Origin: Verrucomicrobiota bacterium | GTDB taxonomy: Bacteria; Verrucomicrobiota; Verrucomicrobiia; Chthoniobacterales; SZAS-18 | DNA length: 55,840 bases | Reading direction: 5' to 3' | Assembly (NCBI GenBank): GCA_025353105.1 | Contig: JANXRG010000040.1 | Coordinates: forward strand, 1-55,840 | Made by a program: the position numbers and the translations under genes | Shown here: positions 48,820 through 55,840 of the stretch, one piece after another | Layout: every line of letters starts with the position of its first letter | Numbering within the stretch: position 1 is the stretch's first letter | The notes under the pieces: generated by a model | What the model saw: the letters and a program-made list of their open reading frames with translations, nothing else | Databases searched by the model: none | What the model was told of the DNA's origin: nothing

Positions 48820-49575
48820 ATGAGCCTCGACCTTAATCAAATCCTGGGCGACTGGCCGCACGAGCCCGGCCAGATCAAGGTCCGAAAGGTCGCTGGGCTC
48901 GACGGCCGCGAAAAACTGCAGCTCCGGATCGACCTTGGCGTGATTCAGATGGAGATGTCCGGCCGCCCCGACGGCACGCGCCCCAAGGGTTGCGAATCAT
49001 TGCTCACCTTCCATTTGGAACGCGCCCGCGAACAAGTGGCGTCCGGCGGGAAATACGATCTGTCGGCCGACGACTGCGGCGAACTGCAACAGGAGGGCAT
49101 CCAGTATTATCACCGCTACCTCGCGCTTTATCAGCTCAAGGAATATGACGCCGTCATTCGCGACACGCAGCGGAACCTCGACCTGTTCGCCTTCGTGGCC
49201 GAACACGTGGAGCGCGACGAGATGTCGATGGCCTTCCAGCAGTTTCGTCCCTACGTGCTGATGATGAACACGCGGGCGAAGGCGGCGCAGGAACTCGACA
49301 ACGAAAATTACGGCGCCGCGATCCGGCACATCGAAAAAGGTCGTGAAACGATCTCCGACTTCTACAAGACGAGCGGCAATCCCGAAGCGGCGACCGAGAG
49401 CGCCGAGTTGTCTTTCCTGGATGATCTCCTCGAGGAAGTGCGCTCCAAGCGCCCGCTGACCAAGATCGAGAAGTTGAAGCAGGAACTCGACACGGCGGTC
49501 GCCAGCGAAGCCTACGAGCGCGCGGCGCAACTGCGCGACGCGATTCGCGAGCTGGAGGGGAACGCCGCCAACTAG
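48820..49575 (+). CDS. UVR-motif protein of unknown function
   Basis: The 251-residue product has an N-terminal domain of unknown family (IKVRKVAGLDGREKLQLRID, LGVIQMEMSGRPDGTRPKGC) followed by TPR-like helices (GIQYYHRYLALYQLKEYDAV, ENYGAAIRHIEKGRETISDF). It ends in a C-terminal UVR motif (ELDTAVASEAYERAAQLRDA) very like that of McsA at 42.3 kb. UVR motifs mediate protein contacts in UvrB, UvrC, McsA and ClpC. A role in the arginine-kinase/Clp circuit is only an inference. It has the strongest promoter seen here and lies eight bases before the molybdopterin-fold gene. Confidence 0.75.
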   Translation: MSLDLNQILGDWPHEPGQIKVRKVAGLDGREKLQLRIDLGVIQMEMSGRPDGTRPKGCESLLTFHLERAREQVASGGKYDLSADDCGELQQEGIQYYHRYLALYQLKEYDAVIRDTQRNLDLFAFVAEHVERDEMSMAFQQFRPYVLMMNTRAKAAQELDNENYGAAIRHIEKGRETISDFYKTSGNPEAATESAELSFLDDLLEEVRSKRPLTKIEKLKQELDTAVASEAYERAAQLRDAIRELEGNAAN

Positions 49576-49582
49576 CCACGCG

Positions 49583-50215
49583 ATGAATCCCTCCATCATC
49601 GAGCGCAAGGAGCGCTGGGCGCGAAAGATGTCGGGCAAGGAGCGCCCGCCGGTGCGCTCGGACGATCGGCTGCCCCCCGGCCAGCACCTCACGCGCGGAT
49701 TTCCGGTGCTCGATCTCGGCATCCAACCGGAGATCCCAACGAGCGAATGGAATTTGCTGATCGGCGGGCTGGTCGAAAATCCCGTCACGCTCACTTGGGA
49801 CGAATTTCACCAGCTCACGCAGTTCGAGGACGTGAGCGATTTCCACTGCGTCACCACGTGGAGCAAGTATGACTGCCGGTGGAGCGGTGTCTCCTTCTTT
49901 TCCCTCTGCGATCTTGTTCGGCCCAAACCCGAGGCGAAGCATCTCTACTACACGAGCTACGACGGTTATTCCACGAACACGACGCTGGAGGCGGCGCTCG
50001 ACGACGACACCCTCGTGGCCACGCGCTTCGACGGCGCCCCAATTCCACGCGAGCACGGGGGTCCGGCCCGCGTCATCATCCCCAAACTCTACGCCTGGAA
50101 GGGCGCGAAATTTCTGCGCACCATCGAATTTCTCGGTGCGGACAAGCTTGGATTCTGGGAGGTGCGGGGTTACAGCAACACCGCTGACCCGTGGACCGAC
50201 GACCGCTTTTCGTGA
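49583..50215 (+). CDS. Cytosolic sulfite-oxidase-fold (molybdopterin-binding) oxidoreductase
   Basis: The 210-residue product has the oxidoreductase molybdopterin-binding domain: PTSEWNLLIGGLVENPVTLT, WDEFHQLTQFEDVSDFHCVT with the likely molybdenum-ligand Cys89, WSKYDCRWSGVSFFSLCDLV, then GGPARVIIPKLYAWKGAKFL and the terminal FLGADKLGFWEVRGYSN. It resembles YedY/MsrP and sulfite oxidases, but no Tat or Sec signal is present, so it appears cytosolic. Substrate unknown. Its ATG lies eight bases after the UVR gene, so the two are probably co-transcribed. Confidence 0.88.
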   Translation: MNPSIIERKERWARKMSGKERPPVRSDDRLPPGQHLTRGFPVLDLGIQPEIPTSEWNLLIGGLVENPVTLTWDEFHQLTQFEDVSDFHCVTTWSKYDCRWSGVSFFSLCDLVRPKPEAKHLYYTSYDGYSTNTTLEAALDDDTLVATRFDGAPIPREHGGPARVIIPKLYAWKGAKFLRTIEFLGADKLGFWEVRGYSNTADPWTDDRFS

Positions 50216-50273
50216 AGGGACGACGGGATCGTAATCTTTCCGCCCGGTGTCCCCGCTCCGGCCGGCTTCCGAC

Positions 50274-51035
50274 ATGAGTTTGAACGTTGTCGTTTATTCA
50301 CCGTGCTGGAATGAAGCGGTCCTGCTCCCGTTTTTTCTGCGCCATTACGGACGGTTTGCGCGGACCATCAATCTGCTCGATAACGGCTCAACGGATCGCA
50401 GCCACGACATCATCGGGGAGTTTCGCCGGCGCCGCCCGGATGTGACCGTGAATGTCCGGCCCCTCGACAGCGCGGGCCAAACCAGGGAGGACTACATCAT
50501 TAACTTCAAGAACCACGCATGGAAAGAATGCGCGGGCCAGCCGGTGGACTGGGTGGTGATTGCCGACGTCGATGAATTTGCCTACCACGAGAATCTCCCC
50601 GCGGAATTGCGGCGGCTGCGACGGCACGGTTACACCGCGTTGATGGGGGTCGGTTATGAGATGATCGCCCAACACCCGCCCCGACCGAACGACCCGGCCG
50701 AGTTGACCAGCCTCATCAAGCGGGGCCGCTTCAGCGCCGATTACTCGAAATGCATCGCCTTCGATCCCAATCAAATCACCGCGATCAACTATCACCCGGG
50801 CGCACACGTCTGCACCCCGGGCGGCAACGTCAGGATTCACCACGACCAAAGCTTCAAGTTGTTGCACTACAAGACGCTCGGTTACGAGTATTACATCGGG
50901 CGGGTCCGTCAGCTTCGGGAGCGACGCTCGGAGGTGAATCGTCGAAACGGTTGGGGGGTCCAATACGACTATGATGACGCGTTCCACCACGATTGGTTCG
51001 ATGAATTGGAACGCGAGGGGGTCGAGCTCATTTGA
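50274..51035 (+). CDS. Glycosyltransferase family 2-like protein
   Basis: The 253-residue product has a GT-A start LNVVVYSPCWNEAVLLPFFL, the TINLLDNGSTDRSHDIIGEF sugar-nucleotide region and the DxD motif in WVVIADVDEFAYHENL. A later HYKTLGYEYYIGRVRQLRER segment resembles the glycosyltransferase family 92/2 group that acts on polysaccharides. No transmembrane helix is seen. Donor and acceptor are unknown. A signal such as TAATCT lies 45 bases upstream. It is the only glycosyltransferase in the window besides the lipid A enzymes. Confidence 0.8.
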   Translation: MSLNVVVYSPCWNEAVLLPFFLRHYGRFARTINLLDNGSTDRSHDIIGEFRRRRPDVTVNVRPLDSAGQTREDYIINFKNHAWKECAGQPVDWVVIADVDEFAYHENLPAELRRLRRHGYTALMGVGYEMIAQHPPRPNDPAELTSLIKRGRFSADYSKCIAFDPNQITAINYHPGAHVCTPGGNVRIHHDQSFKLLHYKTLGYEYYIGRVRQLRERRSEVNRRNGWGVQYDYDDAFHHDWFDELEREGVELI

Positions 51036-51155
51036 GTCGGGACGAGGGCGCGGACCCGCCAGCGGGAACGTTTCTGCTGTTGGCGACGCCCACATCGGCT
51101 ATGAATTCGTTTCTCGCAGCGCCTTCCCGGCGACGCCTTGTTCCCGTGACGTAAA

Positions 51156-52010
51156 ATGTCGACACCCTTGATTGAAGTCCGCGATTTGACCATTCGCTTT
51201 GCCAAGCGCGATGGCTCGGGCAAGCCCGCCGTCGAAGGCGTGTCCTGGAGCATTGAGCGCGGGCGCGGGCTCGCGGTCGTCGGGGAATCGGGCAGCGGTA
51301 AGAGCGTCAGTGCGCTCGCCCTGACTCGGTTGCTGCCGGAACCGCCTGCGGTCTACGACTCCGGCGAGATTCTGATCGAGGGCCGCGATGTGCGAACGAT
51401 GAACGAATACGAACTGCGCGCGGTCCGCGGCGGAAAGATCGGCTACATATTCCAGGAGCCGGCGACCTCGCTGAATCCGGTCTTCACGCTGCAGACGCAA
51501 ATCGGCGAAGTGCTGCGCCTGCACCGGCCGGACGTGACCCCGGCGGCGCGCGACGCGGAAATCATCGCCTGGTTGAACCGGGTGGGCATCGTGGAGCCGG
51601 AGGGGCGACTGCGGGCCTACCCGCACGAACTGAGCGGCGGAATGCAGCAGCGCGCGATGATCGCCATGGCCCTGTGCGCGCGGCCGGCGCTGCTCATCGC
51701 CGACGAGCCCACCACCGCACTCGACGTGACGGTGCAGGCGGAGATCATGCAGTTGCTGCGCGACCTGAAGGAGCAACTGGGTATGTCCGTGCTGCTCATC
51801 ACCCACAATTTCGGGATCATTCGCGGCCTGGCCGACGAGGTGGCGGTGATGTTCCGCGGGAAAATCGTCGAGCGCGGTCCGACGGAGACGGTCCTGCGCG
51901 ACCCGCAGCACCCCTACACGCGGGCGCTGATCGATTGCATACCCCGCCTCGGCGCGAAGCGCCATCGCCTTGCCACCATCGATCACGAAGCGCTGGCCAA
52001 AGTCATTTGA
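51156..52010 (+). CDS. Peptide-type ABC ATPase (DppD/OppD family), C-terminus shortened
   Basis: The 284-residue ATPase has Walker A VVGESGSGKSVSALAL, Q-loop IFQEPATSLNPVFTLQTQIG, signature LSGGMQQRAMIAMALCARPA, Walker B LLIADEPTTALDVTVQAEIM and switch LITHNFGIIRGLADEVAVM. The end reads HPYTRALIDCIPRLGAKRHR. The usual oligopeptide ATPases continue with a cysteine-bearing segment (GCxFxPRC) of 40 or so residues; this one stops before it. It is an orphan here, without permease or binding-protein genes. It converges on yqeY through an inverted repeat. Confidence 0.88.
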   Translation: MSTPLIEVRDLTIRFAKRDGSGKPAVEGVSWSIERGRGLAVVGESGSGKSVSALALTRLLPEPPAVYDSGEILIEGRDVRTMNEYELRAVRGGKIGYIFQEPATSLNPVFTLQTQIGEVLRLHRPDVTPAARDAEIIAWLNRVGIVEPEGRLRAYPHELSGGMQQRAMIAMALCARPALLIADEPTTALDVTVQAEIMQLLRDLKEQLGMSVLLITHNFGIIRGLADEVAVMFRGKIVERGPTETVLRDPQHPYTRALIDCIPRLGAKRHRLATIDHEALAKVI

Positions 52011-52013
52011 TTC

Positions 52014-52110
52014 GCCACAGAGGCATCGAGGAAAAACGTTGAACGATCCTCATAGTGGTCAACTCCGGCCCAGCCATCTCTCTCCCTCTGAGTTCTCGTG
52101 TCTCTGTGGC
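52014..52110. repeat. GCCACAGAG inverted repeat between convergent genes
   Basis: GCCACAGAG (52014-52022) starts four bases after the ABC ATPase stop codon and pairs with CTCTGTGGC (52102-52110), which ends four bases before the yqeY stop codon. With flanks, about 15 of 18 positions pair. It may act as a bidirectional terminator, or be a dispersed repeat that landed between two 3' ends. Confidence 0.55.
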
Positions 52111-52113
52111 TAA

Positions 52114-52566
52114 TCACTGCAGCCGCTTGCCGACTTCCTGGCTGACGGTCTTGCCATCGGCCCGGCCCGCGAGCTTCGGCTGCAATGCCTTCATGACCAA
52201 GCCGAGCTGGGCCTTCGTCGTGGCGCCGACCTCCTGAATCGTCGCGTCGATCATCGCGGCCAGTTCCTCGGAGGTGAGGCCCTTCGGCAGATAGGCCTGG
52301 AGTATTTCCAATTCGGTCTGCTCCTTGGCGGCGAGCTCGGGACGGCCACCCTTTTCGAAGCTGGCGATGGAATCACGGCGCTGCTTCACCTGCTTGCGAA
52401 TCACCGCTTCGACCTCGGCGTCGTCCAGCACCGCAGTGGCGCCGCCCTTTTCGATCGCGGCCATCTGCACGGCGGATTTCAACATGCGGATGACGTCGAG
52501 GCGGGTCTGCTCCCGCGCCTTCATCGCTTCCTTCAAGTCGTGGACGATGCGTTCGTTGAGGGTCAT
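52114..52566 (-). CDS. yqeY: YqeY/GatB-tail domain protein
   Basis: The 150-residue product is a helical YqeY-type protein: LNERIVHDLKEAMKAREQTR, LDVIRMLKSAVQMAAIEKGG, EVEAVIRKQVKQRRDSIASF and ELEILQAYLPKGLTSEELAA, then GLVMKALQPKLAGRADGKTV. This domain is also the C-terminal tail of GatB, the amidotransferase subunit that recognises tRNA. The gene lies 31 bases after gatB on the same strand. A role near tRNA or amidation is inferred from that link. Confidence 0.94.
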   Translation of the reverse strand: MTLNERIVHDLKEAMKAREQTRLDVIRMLKSAVQMAAIEKGGATAVLDDAEVEAVIRKQVKQRRDSIASFEKGGRPELAAKEQTELEILQAYLPKGLTSEELAAMIDATIQEVGATTKAQLGLVMKALQPKLAGRADGKTVSQEVGKRLQ

Positions 52567-52597
52567 GTCCGCACTGTGCGCGAGCCGGCTTGCCGCC

Positions 52598-54070
52598 TCA
52601 ACCCTTAAGCTTCCGCTCCAGGATCTGTCCGACGACCACCGGGTTCGCGGTGCCTTTTGAGAGTTTCATCACCTGACCCTTGAGAAAATTAATGGCGCCG
52701 TCGTTCCCACCCTTCACGTCCGCCACGACCCTGGCATTCGCGGCAAGGACCTCATCGCAGAATTTTTCCAGCGCACCGGCGTCGCTGACCTGCTCAAGGC
52801 CTTTTTCCTTTACGATTGCGAGCGCCGCTTTCCCGGTGCCGAACATCTCGGTGAACACTTCCTTGCCCTGCTTGCCGCTAATCTTGCCGGATTCTATCAC
52901 GGCCACCAGTTCGACCAGGGCGGCGGGAGGCACCGGCGAATCGACCACGGTTTTTGCGTCTGCGGAAAGCGCCGCGGTCAGATCGTTGAGGATCCAGTTC
53001 GCAACCGGCTTGGGCTTCACCGCGGGTGACGCGGACGCCGCGACCGTCGCCGCTTCCTCAAAATACGTTCCGAGCGCCAGATCATCGGCCAGCACCGAGG
53101 CGTCATAAGCCGTGAGTCCGTAGTCCGCGACGTAGCGCTGGCGCTTCGCGGCCGGCAGCTCCGGCATGAACGCCTGCGCCTCGCGGAGCAAATCCTGCGT
53201 GTGCACGGGAAGTAAATCGGGATCCGGGAAGTAGCGGTAGTCATGCGCCGATTCCTTGGTGCGCATCAGGAACGTCCGGCCAGCGGCCTCATCCCAACCG
53301 CGCGTTTCCTGCTGAAGCTTGCGACCCGCCTCGAGCTCGCCGGTCTGCCGTTGAATCTCGTAGGCCAACGCGCGCCGCACGCCGGACACCGAATTCATGT
53401 TCTTGATTTCGATCTTGGTGCCAAATTCCGGCTGACCCTCGGGCCGCACGGAAACGTTGCAGTCGCAGCGCATCTGGCCCTTTTCCATATCGGCGTCGCT
53501 GACGATGCCGTAGAGCAGCGTCTGCTTGAGTGCGGTGAGGTAGGCGAACGCCTCCTCGGGCGTTTCAAGGTCCGGCTCACTCACGATCTCCATCAGCGGC
53601 GTGCCCGCGCGATCGAAATCGATGCCGGTGGCGGTCTCCAGATGGAAACTTTTCGCCACGTCCTCCTCCAGATGGATGCGGGTCAGCCCGATGACTTTAT
53701 CCGCGGTCGCAATCGATTTCTGCGCGTCCTTCGGATACGCGAGATCGTGCAGGACGACCCCGCCGCCGAGACAAAGCGGCATGTCATACTGGCTGATTTG
53801 GTAGTTCTTCGGCATGTCCGGATAGAAATAATTTTTCCGGTCGAACTTGCAGGTTTCGGCGATGCGGCAGCCAAGCATCAGGCCGGTCAGAATCGTGAGT
53901 CGAATCGCCTGCTTGTTCATCACGGGAAGCGCGCCGGGCAGGCCGAGGCAGACGGGGCAGGTCAGGGTGTTGGGCGGCATGCCGTAGACCACGGCGCAGC
54001 CACAAAACATCTTGGTCTTCGTCTTAAGCTGGACGTGAACCTCTAGGCCGATGGTGGTGAGATAGCGCAT
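52598..54070 (-). CDS. gatB: Aspartyl/glutamyl-tRNA(Asn/Gln) amidotransferase subunit B
   Basis: The 490-residue product amidates Glu-tRNA(Gln) or Asp-tRNA(Asn) with GatA and GatC. It starts (ATG 54070) MRYLTTIGLEVHVQLKTKTK. The zinc and tRNA-site blocks follow: MFCGCAVVYGMPPNTLTCPV, CLGLPGALPVMNKQAIRLTI, RKNYFYPDMPKNYQISQYDM and EEDVAKSFHLETATGIDFDR, then RCDCNVSVRPEGQPEFGTKI. The C-terminal helical and YqeY-like region is intact. The in-frame ATG at 54121 would add 17 poorly conserved residues. gatA and gatC are not adjacent. Confidence 0.97.
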   Translation of the reverse strand: MRYLTTIGLEVHVQLKTKTKMFCGCAVVYGMPPNTLTCPVCLGLPGALPVMNKQAIRLTILTGLMLGCRIAETCKFDRKNYFYPDMPKNYQISQYDMPLCLGGGVVLHDLAYPKDAQKSIATADKVIGLTRIHLEEDVAKSFHLETATGIDFDRAGTPLMEIVSEPDLETPEEAFAYLTALKQTLLYGIVSDADMEKGQMRCDCNVSVRPEGQPEFGTKIEIKNMNSVSGVRRALAYEIQRQTGELEAGRKLQQETRGWDEAAGRTFLMRTKESAHDYRYFPDPDLLPVHTQDLLREAQAFMPELPAAKRQRYVADYGLTAYDASVLADDLALGTYFEEAATVAASASPAVKPKPVANWILNDLTAALSADAKTVVDSPVPPAALVELVAVIESGKISGKQGKEVFTEMFGTGKAALAIVKEKGLEQVSDAGALEKFCDEVLAANARVVADVKGGNDGAINFLKGQVMKLSKGTANPVVVGQILERKLKG

Positions 54071-54145
54071 GATTCGAAGCCGCGGAACGTAAAGGAAGCC
54101 CGGGGCGCGAACAAGCGGCAATCCGTCGCCGTCGCCCGCCGGACC

Positions 54146-55045
54146 TCACGGCGGACCGGGCGGACGCGCGGTCGCGGGATTCTCCTGCAGCGCGTAGTTC
54201 AACCCGGATTCCAGGTCAACGGCCTTGATGAGGGCCAGCATCGCCGGGTCATTTGCGAAGTCGACCAACTTTGGATTCCGCAGCAGCACGGCATAATTGT
54301 GCTCCGCCGCCAGCTTGGAAATTTCCGGGTCGGCCAGCAACGCTTGAAACTTTGGATCGCGCACGACCGACTTCATCGCCGGTGCCTCGAGGAAACGCTT
54401 CATCGCCTCGGGCCGGCCCAGCACCTTGCCCGCCTTTGTCATGACCTCGTAATCCCGCGTCACGAGCGGATCTGCTGCCTTCACGACCGGGCCGATGGGG
54501 CCGGACTCGAGTTCTTTTTTCCACGAGAGCGACGCGTTCATAACCTGATTGGCGACCGCCTCAGCTGCATCGGGCGTCACGCCGGCCGGGGTGCCGGGGG
54601 CGGAGCGTCCCTCGGCGATGGCGCCTACCAATCGCACCGTTACGATTAAAGCCCAGACCACCACGAGCCCGAGCAGCAGCCCCAGCGCGGCGCCACTCAA
54701 CCCGTAGAGAAGCCGCAGCAACCCCACGCCCTGCTGGTTCGTCTTCTTGAAAAGGACCGCGCCGATGGCGCCGACGAGAAAGTAGCAAAGCACGCCCACG
54801 ATGACGCGGCCAACCCCGAGCAGGACGATGTCGGGATAACCGAGGATCGGCCGCAGCGGCGACACAAGGACATCGCCAAAGAAAAGCGCCGCGATGTAGC
54901 CCGCGGCCACGCCCCCGAATGCCACCGCCATGCGCGCCGGTCCCGCCCTCCAGCCGCGGATGAAATTCCAAAGCAACACGATGCCGCAGACCAGGTAAAA
55001 AATGGAAACGGAAGTCGCGGTAAGCACGGTGGGGAAAGCCACCAT
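54146..55045 (-). CDS. CvpA family membrane protein with soluble tail
   Basis: The 299-residue product has a CvpA/colicin V-production-type membrane domain (about residues 1-150) with several hydrophobic helices: VSIFYLVCGIVLLWNFIRGW, AVAFGGVAAGYIAALFFGDV, GVGRVIVGVLCYFLVGAIGA and LYGLSGAALGLLLGLVVVWA. A charged helical tail of about 130 residues follows (PLVTRDYEVMTKAGKVLGRP, FQALLADPEISKLAAEHNYA). The tail is longer than in E. coli CvpA. Function is uncertain; CvpA affects envelope homeostasis. ATG 55045 is chosen; the longer frame to 55360 is antisense to polX. Confidence 0.8.
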   Translation of the reverse strand: MVAFPTVLTATSVSIFYLVCGIVLLWNFIRGWRAGPARMAVAFGGVAAGYIAALFFGDVLVSPLRPILGYPDIVLLGVGRVIVGVLCYFLVGAIGAVLFKKTNQQGVGLLRLLYGLSGAALGLLLGLVVVWALIVTVRLVGAIAEGRSAPGTPAGVTPDAAEAVANQVMNASLSWKKELESGPIGPVVKAADPLVTRDYEVMTKAGKVLGRPEAMKRFLEAPAMKSVVRDPKFQALLADPEISKLAAEHNYAVLLRNPKLVDFANDPAMLALIKAVDLESGLNYALQENPATARPPGPP

Positions 55046-55133
55046 AAGCACATCTTGACCCCGTTGGAAAACGAACAAGCTCCGCATCCGCCGTGGGTTT
55101 TGTATTTTGTCCACCGCCACGCGATACTCTGGC

Positions 55134-55840
55134 GTGAGCTCGAAAACCAAAACTCCGGTCAACGCGGACGACATCGCCGAAATCTTTGAGAACATCGCGC
55201 GGTTTCTCGCCTTGAAAGGCGAAAACCCGTTCAAGATTCGCGCGTACCAGAACGGCGCGCGCGCCGTCGAGATGTTCGCCGGGAATCTGCGCGAAGCCGC
55301 GGAGAAGGATGAACTCGGTGGCGCCGCTGGAATCGGCAAAGCCCTGGCGGAGAAAATCAAGGAGCTCGTGACGACCGGTCATCTCGAATTCTACGAAAAA
55401 CTGCGCGAGGAATTTCCCGCCGGAATTCTCGAGATGTTTGAGCTGCCGGGACTCGGCGAGAAGAAGATCAAGGCGCTCTACGAACAACTGAAGGTGACCG
55501 GCCTCCCCAAGCTCGAAGAAGCCTGCCGCAAAGGCCTCGTCGCCGCGCTGCCGGGCTTCGGCGACAAGACCGCGCGGAAGCTCCTGGCCGCGATCGAGCA
55601 GCGGAAATCCATCGCGGATCTTTTCCGCCTTGGGGACGTGGCGGCCGAGGCAAACGCCATCCACGCCGCGCTGCGCGACCATCCCGGCGTCGCCCAAGCC
55701 AGCCCGGCCGGCAGCTTCCGCCGGCGCAAGGAAATCGTGCACGATCTCGACTTTGTCGTCTCCACGACAGAGCCCGGGGAAGTCGGAACCTTTTTCGCGT
55801 CGCTCCCGCAGGTCGCGTCGGTCATCGCGCACGGGCCGAC
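55134..55840 (+). CDS. PolX-type DNA polymerase (PolB-like, PHP family), C-terminus cut by window edge
   Basis: The first 235 residues of a family X polymerase are visible from GTG 55134. An N-terminal 8-kDa-like domain with helix-hairpin-helix features (DDIAEIFENIARFLALKGEN, PFKIRAYQNGARAVEMFAGN) is followed by a second HhH (MFELPGLGEKKIKALYEQLK) and the fingers/palm region. The palm begins with the nucleotidyltransferase signature GSFRRRKEIVHDLDFVVSTT, whose DLDF Asp pair binds metal. PolX enzymes of bacteria usually add a C-terminal PHP nuclease, not visible here. They act in short-gap DNA repair. The start codon is close to the divergent cvpA-like gene. Confidence 0.93.
   Translation, partial: MSSKTKTPVNADDIAEIFENIARFLALKGENPFKIRAYQNGARAVEMFAGNLREAAEKDELGGAAGIGKALAEKIKELVTTGHLEFYEKLREEFPAGILEMFELPGLGEKKIKALYEQLKVTGLPKLEEACRKGLVAALPGFGDKTARKLLAAIEQRKSIADLFRLGDVAAEANAIHAALRDHPGVAQASPAGSFRRRKEIVHDLDFVVSTTEPGEVGTFFASLPQVASVIAHGP

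Noticed and set aside
1-55840. tRNA, rRNA, riboswitch or attachment site
   Set aside because: Reading both strands I found no convincing cloverleaf, TPsiC box, rRNA segment or known riboswitch core. A covariance-model scan would be needed to exclude small RNAs.

Overview
The window is a gene-dense, GC-rich stretch of Gram-negative bacterial chromosome, most likely from Verrucomicrobiota. This placement is an inference. It rests on the lipopolysaccharide genes (hldA, gmhB, kdsB, lpxA, lptD) found beside McsA/McsB arginine-kinase genes, on the phoH / 7TM-HD / ybeY order, on many unnamed exported proteins, and on spacers filled with short dispersed repeats. I saw no rRNA, tRNA, phage, transposase, integrase or CRISPR array. 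It reads as a core housekeeping chromosome with repeat-laden spacers. Both ends cut genes: a periplasmic adaptor at the left and a PolX-type DNA polymerase at the right.

Layout. 1-9.05 kb: efflux adaptor fragment, an exported unknown, ilvA, the bifunctional proline catabolic gene putA, an OPT transporter and a quinone oxidoreductase. A hairpin repeat and a 47-bp tandem repeat flank putA. 9.06-14.95 kb (minus strand): a 1441-residue secreted reprolysin-like metalloprotease, a tautomerase and the heptose kinase hldA. 15.1-21.06 kb (plus): two exported unknowns, phoH, a membrane HD phosphohydrolase, ybeY, an unknown gene, clpS and a DUF2017 gene. 21.07-28.2 kb (minus): a conserved protein often mislabelled as a glycosylase, pyrG, kdsB, gmhB, and a two-gene iron-type ABC importer lacking its ATPase. 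28.3-34.8 kb: hisD, proA-proB, an orphan substrate-binding protein, a polyprenyl diphosphate synthase and radC. 34.96-44.2 kb: lpxA, galE, lptD, thrC, a LolD-type ATPase, ilvE, mcsA and mcsB. 44.2-51.0 kb: small stress or accessory genes, including a SIMPL gene split by a frameshift, two VOC proteins, a YciI protein, a methyltransferase, a UVR-motif protein, a molybdopterin-fold protein and a glycosyltransferase. 51.2-55.8 kb: an orphan peptide-ABC ATPase, yqeY, gatB, a cvpA-like gene and polX.

How the genes work together. Envelope construction is served by hldA, gmhB, kdsB, lpxA, lptD, galE, the polyprenyl synthase and perhaps the LolD-type ATPase. Amino-acid metabolism is served by ilvA, ilvE, thrC, hisD, proA, proB and putA. 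Regulated proteolysis may join clpS and DUF2017 to McsA/McsB, although no ClpC, ClpA or ClpP gene is in view. RNA and translation quality control is represented by ybeY, phoH, gatB and yqeY.

The most interesting signals are these. (1) The SIMPL gene carries an A-AAA-AAG slippery heptamer followed six bases later by a stable stem-loop, exactly where the reading frame must shift by -1. (2) Several genes have sigma70-like promoters whose -10 box ends only 6-12 bases before the start codon, which implies leaderless transcripts. (3) At least six families of short intergenic repeats are present, including one REPIN-like element.
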